From the NCBI RefSeq assembly GCF_000238375.3, contig NZ_AHBZ03000014.1:868001-932000 (forward strand): DNA of 64,000 nt, in the 5' to 3' direction. The DNA is from Pseudoalteromonas citrea (GTDB taxonomy: Bacteria; Pseudomonadota; Gammaproteobacteria; Enterobacterales; Alteromonadaceae). The notes beneath the pieces were generated by a model, which was not told the origin of the DNA, ran no database searches, and worked only from the letters and a program-made list of their open reading frames with translations. How positions within the stretch are numbered: the stretch's first letter is position 1; each line of letters begins with the position of its first letter. A program made the position numbers and the translations under genes. Below are positions 30,670-39,341 of this stretch, one piece after another.

Positions 30670-31596
30670 TTAAAATATAGCCGTACCGAGTTCTTCACTT
30701 AAGAATTCGAGTGCGGCGATACCTGCTACTGAATTCCCAACTTTATCAAGCCCAGGGGAGCATACCGCAACAGTGAATTGATTCGGTAATACCGCAATAA
30801 TAGCACCCGACACCCCCGATTTACCCGGCATACCTACTCGATAAGCAAAATCTCCGGCTGCATCATATAAGCCGCTGGTAAACAACAGCGAGTTTAATTG
30901 CTTGGTTTGTTTAGCACTTAATAGTTGCTGCTTACTTTGTTGACAGTAGCCTTGATTTGATAAATAAGAAAAAGTCTTAGCAAGCTCGAGGCAATCAAGT
31001 TCTATGGCGCAATAATTAAAATAAGACCAAAGCACCTCTTCAACTTCATTATTAAAATTCCCGAACGATTTCATCAAATAAGCCATCGCAGCATTTCTAT
31101 AACGGTGCTCAAACTCAGACTGTGCCACACGTTTGTGTATTTTTACTTTACTATTACCCGATTGTGCACGGTAATGCTCTAACATTGTATGGATTGGAGC
31201 GCCTAAGCGTGAATATAGCGCATCACATGTCACAATGGCACCGGCATTAATAAAGGGGTTTCTAGGTACTCCATTTTCAAATTCAAGCTGAGTCAAGGAG
31301 TTAAACGCGGTACCTGAAGGCTCTTTGCCAACACGTTGCCATAATTCATCGCCATAGCGCTGCAGTGCCATCGTGAGTGTCATGACCTTCGATACCGATT
31401 GCACCGTAAAACGTGCACTCAGATCACCAGCATAGAAGCTTTGCCCATCGGTGGTTTGAATAGCAATAGAAAACTGCCCAAGGGGCTGTTCAGCCAATGC
31501 AGGAATATAGTCGGCCACTTTACCTTGAAAACGCAAAGGCTCAATGTGCTCAATGACTCGATCTAATACAGCTTGGTAATCAGTCATAGTTTTCAT
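30670..31596 (-). CDS. glsA: Glutaminase A
   Basis: This enzyme hydrolyses glutamine to glutamate and ammonia, with links to acid tolerance in other bacteria. The 308-residue protein belongs to the serine-dependent glutaminase family: FTVQSVSKVMTLT contains the SxxK pair (Ser67, Lys70), with PSGTAFNSLTQLE, GVPRNPFINAGAIV and RVGMPGKSGVSGAI. The start could be the ATG at 31596 or the one three codons on. The ribosome site is weak. Confidence 0.93.
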   Translation of the reverse strand: MKTMTDYQAVLDRVIEHIEPLRFQGKVADYIPALAEQPLGQFSIAIQTTDGQSFYAGDLSARFTVQSVSKVMTLTMALQRYGDELWQRVGKEPSGTAFNSLTQLEFENGVPRNPFINAGAIVTCDALYSRLGAPIHTMLEHYRAQSGNSKVKIHKRVAQSEFEHRYRNAAMAYLMKSFGNFNNEVEEVLWSYFNYCAIELDCLELAKTFSYLSNQGYCQQSKQQLLSAKQTKQLNSLLFTSGLYDAAGDFAYRVGMPGKSGVSGAIIAVLPNQFTVAVCSPGLDKVGNSVAGIAALEFLSEELGTAIF

Positions 31597-31626
31597 TTAT
31601 AAATCAAAAGAAGCTGAGTCTAACAT

Positions 31627-31650
31627 AAAAAAAGGGCCTATCTAGGCCCC
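31627..31650 (-). terminator. Intrinsic terminator of raiA/hpf
   Basis: GGGCCTA-GA-TAGGCCC followed by seven T residues on the minus strand, about 35 bases past the stop. Confidence 0.85.
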
Positions 31651-31683
31651 TATTCGATGTTTAATTTAGCTATGCGTTAAAGC

Positions 31684-32040
31684 TTAGCGTAATTCCATTT
31701 CTTGGATAATTTCGTGTGCAATTTCCGGTGTCGTACTTACAGGCTTTTCGTGTAGATTTGCTTTCAATTGACCTTTACGGTGCTTAAGTGCGGCATCTAA
31801 TTTCTTAGCTGCACTGGCAATCGCAGGGTACATTACTTCATTCTCACCTTTTACCGAAATACTCACGCCTGAATAGGTGGTCGTAATTTCAGTGTAATAC
31901 TTTTTATGTTCGCTACTGATTATAATGTCAATCGACAACAGTGATGGAAAGTGACTCTCTATTTTGGCAAACTTTTCTTGGACGTGGCTTTTCACTGCAT
32001 CAGTAACATCTACGTGGTGGCCTGAAAGATTAATTTTCAT
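31684..32040 (-). CDS. raiA: Ribosome hibernation factor, RaiA/HPF family (short form)
   Basis: This factor binds the 30S mRNA channel in stationary phase and silences ribosomes. The 118-residue protein shows KINLSGHHVDVTDAVKSHVQEK, VKGENEVMYPAIASAAKKLDAAL and KHRKGQL. It lacks the long-form dimerisation domain. The N-terminus resembles HPF while the length and the 20-residue C-terminal tail are closer to RaiA, so the symbol is uncertain. AAGGA precedes the ATG. It is not in the usual rpoN context. Confidence 0.85.
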   Translation of the reverse strand: MKINLSGHHVDVTDAVKSHVQEKFAKIESHFPSLLSIDIIISSEHKKYYTEITTTYSGVSISVKGENEVMYPAIASAAKKLDAALKHRKGQLKANLHEKPVSTTPEIAHEIIQEMELR

Positions 32041-32138
32041 AGGGTATCCTTTTTTTTGCTTACCTCACTAATAGTATTGAGGCCATTTTAAGAATACTCA
32101 AGATCAAAATGTAAGATATTTTTAATAAATAGCAAATG

Positions 32139-32154
32139 TATGACATAGGTCACA
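32139..32154. promoter_or_regulatory. CRP-like site in the raiA/response-regulator intergenic region
   Basis: TATGA-CATAGG-TCACA matches the CRP consensus core (TGTGA-N6-TCACA) at nine of ten positions. It lies about 100 bases upstream of raiA and 310 upstream of the response regulator. I see nothing else firm in the 424-bp gap 32041-32464. A single site match is weak evidence. Confidence 0.35.
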
Positions 32155-32464
32155 AAACAGCGTTACACCTTATTAATAAAAATCATCCAGTTAGTTTTAA
32201 ATTCGCAATAATCATATCACGTTTATCAGAACAACAAATTTTCATCTGGCAACTATATGGGTCACATAACACCCTAAGTAACCATAGCACTCAGGCCTTA
32301 TCAAAATAAAACAAATAAGAACAATACATTGAAAGAAGAGCGCGCTTAACTTAAGTCTTTCCTATGAGTGGTTTAAAAGTTGAAATGCAAAGCAATGTGT
32401 CATTTTTTCAAGTTTACACTATATTGAAGAAATCTAAGTTCAATATGTTTTTTTGAGAGGGCTT

Positions 32465-33580
32465 GTGTCTGCACCGCGCATATTAATTATTGATGATGAA
32501 AAGTTTTATCGTTCTCTACTCAAAGAAACGTTTACCAACCATACCATTGAGCTAGCGCACTCTGGGGAAGAAGGGATTGAAAAAGCACAGACCTTTCAAC
32601 CTGATCTGATCCTGCTTGATATCGTCATGACAGGCATATCAGGGTTCGATGTATGTATGCAACTGCGTAACCTAGAGACAATGCAACATACCCCTATTGT
32701 ATTCATATCGAACCTAACATCGGTCGATGGCCGTATTAAAGCATTTGAAATTGGGGCGAATGACTTCATTTGTAAAACCGTTCACCCTGACGAAATTAAA
32801 GTTAAAATTGAGTCCCTATTAAACTCAGAGAAACAACACTTTGCAGCGCTTGAAGTCATTGATGAAACCAGCTCATTGCTTATTGATTTACAAAAGCAGA
32901 ATGCCTATATGAAAGCAATTAGCTTATTTATGCAAGCTAGCCATTATTGCTCAGATATAAAAGCATTAACTCAAATACTCATGAATACGCTACACGCTCT
33001 CAATTTAAAAGCCGTGGTCTACTTTACACTAAATCAAACTGCAGTAAGTACCTCAGACCATGTCGCTAAATTGGAACAAGAGCTACTAAAACACCATAAA
33101 GATCTAGAACATATTCATAAGCTAGCGCAAGGTAGTGTGATCTTTAACTGGCGAACCACAGCGCTACTTGCTAAAAATGTGGGCGAACGTACTGATATTA
33201 TCGCGCACTTAATGGACGCATTAGAAATGGCCATCACACACATAGAACGTCAATCTAGCTTAGTGGCGCAAATACTTTCAATAGAAACACACAACAAAGC
33301 GATTCTTGAAAGTATTCAAAACTCTGTTGATGACTCAAAAGTACATTTGAAATCCCAACTATTTGAGTCAGGATTAGTATCTAAGTTTGATTTACAAGAT
33401 GAAGATGATTTAGACAAACTCATTGCCGATTCAGGTGAGGATTTATATCAACTTATTCATAACTTTAATGGTAATGCCGAGAAGGTAACTGCCTTACTCG
33501 GTACCTTAAAAAAACCACCACATGAACTACGTTTTCTCTTTAAAGAAAACCCACAAGATTCTAACAATGTACTGTTTTAA
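32465..33580 (+). CDS. Orphan response regulator with novel helical output region
   Basis: The receiver domain (residues 1-125) has acidic pocket IIDDE (Asp10-Asp11), phospho-acceptor Asp52 in LILLDIVMTG, and switch Lys in ANDFICKTVHPDE. The remaining 245 residues are helical, without a DNA-binding, GGDEF, HD or kinase signature. A helical middle (AALEVIDETSSLLIDLQKQN) leads to an acidic C-terminus (DEDDLDKLIADSGEDLYQ). I start at the GTG at 32465, with GAGAGG upstream. The layout resembles regulators that act by protein-protein contacts. No sensor kinase is adjacent. Confidence 0.75.
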   Translation: MSAPRILIIDDEKFYRSLLKETFTNHTIELAHSGEEGIEKAQTFQPDLILLDIVMTGISGFDVCMQLRNLETMQHTPIVFISNLTSVDGRIKAFEIGANDFICKTVHPDEIKVKIESLLNSEKQHFAALEVIDETSSLLIDLQKQNAYMKAISLFMQASHYCSDIKALTQILMNTLHALNLKAVVYFTLNQTAVSTSDHVAKLEQELLKHHKDLEHIHKLAQGSVIFNWRTTALLAKNVGERTDIIAHLMDALEMAITHIERQSSLVAQILSIETHNKAILESIQNSVDDSKVHLKSQLFESGLVSKFDLQDEDDLDKLIADSGEDLYQLIHNFNGNAEKVTALLGTLKKPPHELRFLFKENPQDSNNVLF

Positions 33581-33598
33581 AAACTCCAATGGTTTAAC

Positions 33599-35551
33599 TC
33601 ACAACGCTGGTACTGCTATACCGACCTGAGCTAAACGCGCTTGACGCCGTTGTAACCAGCTAAGATTGGCATTCGACTCAATAAAAACACGATACTCAGA
33701 CACCTCTATATTGTGCGTCGTATTTGCAAGCTCTAATAATAATAGGGCACTATTTAAACTGAGCCACAGTGTATGTTGTGTACGGCTAAAATTAAACGCA
33801 TCTTGCGCTGACAATATTGCCAGGGAAACATCGCCATTTGCTTGATAGTATTGTGCATCTAAGTAAGCCTTTAACGCAGGTTTCTTAACTTGCTCAATCA
33901 CTGTTTTTGCAGATCTAAAGTTATTTTCTCTTAGATATAGCTTACTTAAGGCTTCAACAGCACTAAAAAAAACCCATTCATTGTCTGGTGTAACCGGCAT
34001 TCGTAATACTTCATGAAAAAAGTGCTGCTTCTCCTCAGTAGTCGATGCAAACAAAGCAAAGTGGTAAAAGGGCAGCATATAGTGAGAACCATCTAGTTCA
34101 TATTCTGCCAATAACGTTTTGGCTTGATAAAGGTGATCATAACTGGCTTTATCAAAGCCAAATTTACGCGCCTTAATTGACAACAACGTATATGCTTGAA
34201 TTTCTTGTACCGGTTTTCTTGCTAAACGCGCTAAGCTGGCTGCTGCATATAAATACGCTTTGACTTTATCATAGTCACGGTTGTCATGAGCCAAATCAGC
34301 AAGTGATTTATTCACTTCACTTTGTAAACCATATAGCAAAGTGTCTGAGAATAGCGTATTCGCCTGCTCATAGAGTGCCAGTGCCAGCGCTTGCTCCCCT
34401 TTTGTGGCAAATAACGCACCTTTTAGCCACTTGCCATAAGCATAATACAGGGCATGTTGTCGTTCCGTACTTAATGTTAAAAGCTGCTCTATGTAACCAT
34501 CAGCAGCATCAAACTTGTCTTCATCGATAAACCGTTCAGCTAGTTTTTGTAGCACACTTAAGTTTTGTGGGAACTGGCCATTTAATAACACTAACTCTGC
34601 TGAAACATTCGCACTTTGCTGCTGAATAAAATAACGAGAGTTACTCAGTATACGCATTTGTTCGATGACTTTAACACTCAACTCAGTCATATCTTGCGCG
34701 TATAAATAACTGACCCATTGCCGTTCATAACCTTGTATTAAAAGCTCAAACATATAAGGCTGAAATAGCTTAGTGGCTTCATTATAATTTTTATAAAGTG
34801 TGCCCGAAAACAAAAGCGCCGTGTTATCCTTTTGCAGTGTATGATAAGTCATGTAAGGCGAGTTAAAAAACTGCCCTTCATTCACACGTTCTAGTTTATT
34901 GCTCGGTATATTAAATTCACTAATCAGTAATTGATTTAATTGCTCAGTTTCTTGAGCCAATTTTTTATTGCCTTGCAAAGTAAGTGGTAAAAATAGACTA
35001 TCAAACTGAGAATCAACAAAATGCTTGCCATTAAATACGCTACTTGCTGAAATGTATATAATGAAAAACAAGCTGATACAAAGTATAACCCCAGCATAAA
35101 CAAACGAATTATAAGAACGCTTCTTATAACTCGCACTCTTATGTTCACCACTTAAAGATGTTGCGTTGCTTAACTTAACTTTTATTTTGTTCGTTGCAGG
35201 TCTTGCGCTGGTTAATTCAATAGACGCAGACTCTGGTTCCGTTATTGAATGTACATTCCCTATATCTTCTAAAGGAATATTCCATTGATAACCTTTCTTA
35301 GGAAAGGTTCTAATGGCACTTTCACCCAGTAATGCACGTAACTGACTGATGTTTTGAAATATGACTTGTTCTGACACCACTTTGTGTTGCCATACTGCTG
35401 CCAGTATTTCCTCTTTACTAAACACCCTTGCAGGCTCACTGATAAGTAAAGTAAGTAACTGTATTTGGGTATGATTCAATGAAACAAACTGCTGTTCTTG
35501 GGAAAGTAAACCTTGCTCAACATCAAATTGAAAGTTTAAAAAATTAATCAT
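33599..35551 (-). CDS. CadC/ToxR-like membrane transcription regulator with TPR sensor
   Basis: I prefer the ATG at 35551, giving 650 residues. The longer frame to 35668 has no domain. Residues 1-95 form an OmpR/PhoB-type winged helix (LNHTQIQLLTLLISEPARVFSKEEI, AVWQHKVVSEQVIFQNISQLR, RTFPKKGYQW). A basic linker leads to one transmembrane helix (VYAGVILCISLFFIIYISASS). The periplasmic part has TPR-like helical repeats (KLAERFIDEDKFDAADGYIEQL). Such proteins bind DNA from the membrane in response to periplasmic signals. It lies just downstream of the FGE-like secreted protein, which may be its target or partner. Confidence 0.8.
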   Translation of the reverse strand: MINFLNFQFDVEQGLLSQEQQFVSLNHTQIQLLTLLISEPARVFSKEEILAAVWQHKVVSEQVIFQNISQLRALLGESAIRTFPKKGYQWNIPLEDIGNVHSITEPESASIELTSARPATNKIKVKLSNATSLSGEHKSASYKKRSYNSFVYAGVILCISLFFIIYISASSVFNGKHFVDSQFDSLFLPLTLQGNKKLAQETEQLNQLLISEFNIPSNKLERVNEGQFFNSPYMTYHTLQKDNTALLFSGTLYKNYNEATKLFQPYMFELLIQGYERQWVSYLYAQDMTELSVKVIEQMRILSNSRYFIQQQSANVSAELVLLNGQFPQNLSVLQKLAERFIDEDKFDAADGYIEQLLTLSTERQHALYYAYGKWLKGALFATKGEQALALALYEQANTLFSDTLLYGLQSEVNKSLADLAHDNRDYDKVKAYLYAAASLARLARKPVQEIQAYTLLSIKARKFGFDKASYDHLYQAKTLLAEYELDGSHYMLPFYHFALFASTTEEKQHFFHEVLRMPVTPDNEWVFFSAVEALSKLYLRENNFRSAKTVIEQVKKPALKAYLDAQYYQANGDVSLAILSAQDAFNFSRTQHTLWLSLNSALLLLELANTTHNIEVSEYRVFIESNANLSWLQRRQARLAQVGIAVPAL

Positions 35552-35708
35552 TATTATTTTATAGCAACTGTCATTAGTTGATAGATTAATCTTTAAATGA
35601 GTATTTGCAAACCAAAAATAATCCAACGTTCGCTTTGCTACAGTATAAATAGATGGAAGTTCAAACAATAAGTACGTCCTTATACTTACTGTTTGACAAC
35701 AATAAAAA

Positions 35709-37328
35709 CTATAAACGCCGTATATCTATCCAATTAACCGACAACCGAGCTTCAAGCGCTTGCAATGACAATGTATGCTCACCTTTAGGTAAGTTGATGT
35801 GTACATCTTGGACAACTTGCCACCCTTGCTCAGACGAAGTCGAAAATGACGTAATCACTCGACCATTAAGCTTAACTTCAACACGCTTGCTGCTGCCCGT
35901 ATGATATACCCTCGGCTTCAAAGCATATTGCCCCGCCGTTGATACATCAATTTTGTACTGTGCTTTCGCCAAGCCTAAGCTTGCAAACACGCGGTCCTCT
36001 TTCGCTTCTTGCACTGAGTTCTTAACTTCAATATCAGTACCTTGTGAAAAAGCCTCCCCTTCAATTTTACCTGGTATGGCATGTGTAATATAGGCCGATG
36101 TGTCAATAGTTTCGCTGGGTAAGCTCAGCCTATCACCATAATAAGCAACCACAGAATAACGCGCTTTACGCGGTAGAGGGTCTAAGTCTGTAACTCGCCC
36201 ATTTATACCAGAGCCAACAATAACCTCTTTATGATTATTCAAAAGATCTTGTCTGAACACTTGATATGTTGGCTGTATTTCATCATTGCTTAGCTGCCAA
36301 CTTAACTCGACTTTCTCTTTAAATTCAGTGAGCTTTACGTCCGTCACTTGCTTTGGATAATTTGCTACTTGTGCATGTACTCGCCTAGCTTTTACGTGTT
36401 CTTTTTTAAGCGTGTTCACAAACCAAGTAGAGCCTTCTTGCGACTCAAGCTGTTGTCCAGCGGTATCTCGCACTATCCGAAACCCTTCAATTGCCCCTAA
36501 AAAGTCTCGGTTTTTTTGAGAACGCTTCAATACATTTTGAATTCCCCAATGCCAAGCGCCACCCTTAGAAAAAAAGGCCTTGCACTCCTTTCCAGTCTTG
36601 GTGACACCTTCACTTTTCAACTTATCGGTATCACTAACATAACAATCTGCCATAATTTCGTTCGCGTTACCCACTAAATCATGCACACCATATTTATCTG
36701 CTTTATACATACCAACCATAGCGAGCGTTACCTCTTTATCGCTACAGTTCTCAACATTATAAACTGCAGTGTAAGACGCTCCGTATAATTTTTCAGACAT
36801 ATTTTGAGCATGTAAATCTGCCAAATTAGCCACATCGCATATTTGCTCACGCTTTTTACCCTCTGCTTTTATGTATTCTTGTAATCCGCCACTTTCAATA
36901 ACATATTGCCACTGGGCTTCAGACAACAAACGATAATCTTTGCCGGTTTTACGTGATAACCACTGCGTATACGCAACGGCATTATCATAGTTAATACATA
37001 CAACAGGATGAAACTCTGAGAACCGATATATATTATTGTCCCAGCTACCATCTCTCGGACCGCTAAACCACCCTGAATCAATACGATGTGAGCAATTGTT
37101 CGCACTTTCGTATCCTGTGTCAGAAATAAATCGGCTATATTCAGCAACGGTCAATTCATATTTAGCCATCTGAAATGCGGGCACCGTGACATCATAACTT
37201 TCATCATTTTCGGTTTGTACCGTAAAACTCCCTGCGGGAATACTCGCCATTGGCGGCTCAATTACGTCTGCTGCCCAAACCCGGTTACCATATAGCAGTA
37301 TCAATGTAGCTAATGTTATTTTTTTCAT
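35709..37328 (-). CDS. Secreted FGE/SUMF1-fold protein with Fn3-like and carbohydrate-binding-like C-terminus
   Basis: The 539-residue protein has a signal peptide (LILLYGNRVWA). Residues 25-290 form a formylglycine-generating-enzyme-type fold (MASIPAGSFTVQTEN, YELTVAEYSRFISDTGYES, RLLSEAQWQYV, VGNANEIMADCY, SKGGAWHWGIQN, EGFRIVRD). The paired active-site cysteines of true FGE near the end of that domain are not seen, so it is probably not a sulfatase activator. An Fn3-like region follows, then a CBM6-like beta domain (KARYSVVAYYG; GQYALKPRVYHTG; GEHTLSLQALEARLSVNWIDI). Target recognition or glycan binding at the surface is inferred. Confidence 0.75.
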   Translation of the reverse strand: MKKITLATLILLYGNRVWAADVIEPPMASIPAGSFTVQTENDESYDVTVPAFQMAKYELTVAEYSRFISDTGYESANNCSHRIDSGWFSGPRDGSWDNNIYRFSEFHPVVCINYDNAVAYTQWLSRKTGKDYRLLSEAQWQYVIESGGLQEYIKAEGKKREQICDVANLADLHAQNMSEKLYGASYTAVYNVENCSDKEVTLAMVGMYKADKYGVHDLVGNANEIMADCYVSDTDKLKSEGVTKTGKECKAFFSKGGAWHWGIQNVLKRSQKNRDFLGAIEGFRIVRDTAGQQLESQEGSTWFVNTLKKEHVKARRVHAQVANYPKQVTDVKLTEFKEKVELSWQLSNDEIQPTYQVFRQDLLNNHKEVIVGSGINGRVTDLDPLPRKARYSVVAYYGDRLSLPSETIDTSAYITHAIPGKIEGEAFSQGTDIEVKNSVQEAKEDRVFASLGLAKAQYKIDVSTAGQYALKPRVYHTGSSKRVEVKLNGRVITSFSTSSEQGWQVVQDVHINLPKGEHTLSLQALEARLSVNWIDIRRL

Positions 37329-37583
37329 TCCAGCTCCAATTTACTTTTTTCGAAAAGTTCCAAGGCCACTGTAGGTCGTTACTAACGCAACGTCTTATCA
37401 GTTTTATAAAAGTTTCCTATCATATTTATAATAAATAAAATCATAACGTTACAATTTACAAATAGAAAAAAACAGCTTAAAACGACAATTCAATACAGGC
37501 TGATTAAATTCAGAATAAACCTTTAGACAATAACCCTGCTTTCATTGCAAAATAGTCCTGATTTGAGATAACCAAGGAGTAAC

Positions 37584-38351
37584 ATGAAGGGTATTAAAAA
37601 CTTTGTTTTCGATTTAGACGGAACACTTATTTTTGAAGGCAAACCTCTCACTAGTGCACTCAGTGACACACTCATAGAATTAGAGGCCGCAGGTATTAAT
37701 ACTTACTTTGCAACAGCTCGCCCATTAAGAGATACGCTACCCGTTTTACCTGAGTATTTTTGGGATCATACCTTAATTGGTTGTAATGGCGCGATGATCA
37801 GCAAGCAACAAAAAGTCACCAGTGCTAATGCCTTTAAAAAAGCACAAATAGTACAGTTACTTGAATGGCTAGATGATAAAAATATCGCCTACCTTTATGA
37901 CGGGCACTATGACTACGCAGTTTCTGATAAACCACATGAATTTCATCAATCGGTGGCAAAATTAGGCACACAACCAAGCTGTAATACCACTTTACGTCAA
38001 CAGCAAGTCATCAAGCTATTAATACTCGAAGGTCACCATTTCGACGAAATAAATACTTACTGCGAACAACATTTAGATTCGTTCACCTACTACCACCACA
38101 GCGGTACTAACTGCTTTGATATTGTCACACAGCACAGTAATAAACTCAGTGCACTACAAGCGTTACAACTGGATTTATCAAAAACCATTTGCTTTGGTAA
38201 TGATTATAATGATGTTGCAATGTTAAATGCCGCACATAGAGCCGTGGTCGTTGGTGATGGGATCTCTCTATCACGTAACTATACATCAGTTTGCAGAGAT
38301 ACTATTTTAGAGCACTTAACCTCACTGTTGGCGTCGAAAGTAGCATCATAA
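37584..38351 (+). CDS. HAD superfamily hydrolase, Cof-type (IIB)
   Basis: The 255-residue cytoplasmic phosphatase has HAD motif I (FVFDLDGTLI with Asp nucleophile), motif II in TYFATARP, motif III Lys in SNKLSALQAL and motif IV CFGNDYNDVAML. A C2-type cap lies between. These enzymes dephosphorylate sugar phosphates or cofactors, and the substrate cannot be told. An AAGGAG site precedes the ATG. The gene is monocistronic. The 255-bp gap before it (37329-37583) is AT-rich and shows nothing I can name. Confidence 0.88.
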   Translation: MKGIKNFVFDLDGTLIFEGKPLTSALSDTLIELEAAGINTYFATARPLRDTLPVLPEYFWDHTLIGCNGAMISKQQKVTSANAFKKAQIVQLLEWLDDKNIAYLYDGHYDYAVSDKPHEFHQSVAKLGTQPSCNTTLRQQQVIKLLILEGHHFDEINTYCEQHLDSFTYYHHSGTNCFDIVTQHSNKLSALQALQLDLSKTICFGNDYNDVAMLNAAHRAVVVGDGISLSRNYTSVCRDTILEHLTSLLASKVAS

Positions 38352-38412
38352 CTAACTCATAAACAATATAAGCAACCTTGCTGTGCCGCTTTGTAAAGAA
38401 GTCCATTCTAAG

Positions 38413-38790
38413 CTAAACATGAACCAAGACAGATGTTTGATCTTTCTTGGTCATTTTACTCACCACCAGCAAAAACGAATTATCAATCATGCGTTCAATT
38501 TCACCTTGCGGAATTGAACCGTCTAAAATCACCGTATTCCAATGGCGCTTGTTCATATGATAGCCTGGGATCACGGCTGCAAAAATATCTCGTAAAATGG
38601 CGGCCTCATCAGGGTCACATTTTAGATTTACCCACCAGTACGCACTGTTATTTTTACCCATTTTGCCAAGTGCTAACGTTGCAAACATTTTATCTTTTAC
38701 TTTATATACATCAATGCCTTCACCAAATGGCTGGCTTACACTCGTGAAGGGCTTATCCAGTAAATAACGGTTTAATGCATCGTTTTCCAT
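38413..38790 (-). CDS. MmcQ/YjbR family protein
   Basis: The 125-residue protein has the YjbR double-wing fold pattern: an early block (VSQPFGEGIDVYKVKDKMFATLA), LKCDPDEAAILRDIFAAVIPGYHMNKRHWNTVIL and a final helix (GEIERMIDNSFLLVVSKM). The family is called DNA-binding by fold analogy, and its function is uncertain. AGAG precedes the ATG. Confidence 0.85.
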   Translation of the reverse strand: MENDALNRYLLDKPFTSVSQPFGEGIDVYKVKDKMFATLALGKMGKNNSAYWWVNLKCDPDEAAILRDIFAAVIPGYHMNKRHWNTVILDGSIPQGEIERMIDNSFLLVVSKMTKKDQTSVLVHV

Positions 38791-38893
38791 ATTGCTCTCT
38801 CCCTCATTAAAAAGGCAAATAAAAATCCATACCCATTTTCATATATTCATACTTAGCATACAGGATTATAAGTCGTAGTAAAAAACACAAACC

Positions 38894-38943
38894 TGCGACT
38901 TGTGTCGCACTTTAAAACTTGATAAGGTGCGACACATGTCGCA
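38894..38943 (+). promoter_or_regulatory. Twin operators upstream of the BlaI-type repressor
   Basis: Two near-identical 16-bp inverted repeats, TGCGACTTGTGTCGCA (38894-38909) and TGCGACACATGTCGCA (38928-38943), lie 34 bp apart, about three helical turns. The second ends only 6 bases before the blaI-like ATG. Half-site TGCGACA fits the dyad architecture of BlaI/MecI operators, though the sequence differs from the staphylococcal one. Cooperative binding and autorepression are inferred. Confidence 0.75.
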
Positions 38944-38949
38944 AATTTG

Positions 38950-39339
38950 ATGAATCAGCAAACAATGAAACCAAACACCACAGAACTTGAAATCCTTAAA
39001 TTACTCTGGCAAAAAGAGCCTCGCACCGCGCGTGAGCTTCATGAAGAAATTGCCCAGCAATTTGAATGGAGCTATTCATCAACCCGTAAAACCTTAGAGC
39101 GTATGCATGATAAAGGCTTTTTAAGCATCACTCAGCAAGGTAATAAAAAAGCTTTTACTGCAACATTACTAAAAATGCCCACATTGGCACTCTATGCTAA
39201 CGACTTTGCGAAAAACATTCTTGAAATTGATGGGCCACTACCCATAGCAATGTTCACAGATAGCCGCCTTATCGAGTCTGACGAACTTGATGAGCTACAG
39301 TCGCTGCTCGATGACCTTGCTGATGAGGAGAATAAATAA
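38950..39339 (+). CDS. BlaI/MecI/CopY family transcriptional repressor
   Basis: The 129-residue protein has the BlaI winged-helix domain: PNTTELEILKLLWQKEPRTARELHEEIA, then WSYSSTRKTLERMHDKGFL as recognition helix and wing, and a C-terminal dimerisation helix (DELDELQSLLDDLADEE). I use the ATG at 38950. A Met five codons later is possible, and a TTG at 38947 is less likely. No ribosome site is evident before either, so a leaderless transcript is possible. It abuts the M56-M23 gene by 2 bases, the classic blaI-blaR1 layout. Confidence 0.88.
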   Translation: MNQQTMKPNTTELEILKLLWQKEPRTARELHEEIAQQFEWSYSSTRKTLERMHDKGFLSITQQGNKKAFTATLLKMPTLALYANDFAKNILEIDGPLPIAMFTDSRLIESDELDELQSLLDDLADEENK

Positions 39340-39341
39340 TC

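Noticed and set aside
35552-35668. N-terminal extension of the CadC-like regulator
   Set aside because: The winged helix begins at FLNFQFD, and the extension shows no domain.
38947-38949. TTG start for the BlaI-like gene
   Set aside because: The adjacent ATG at 38950 is a better start, and the conserved domain begins a few residues later.
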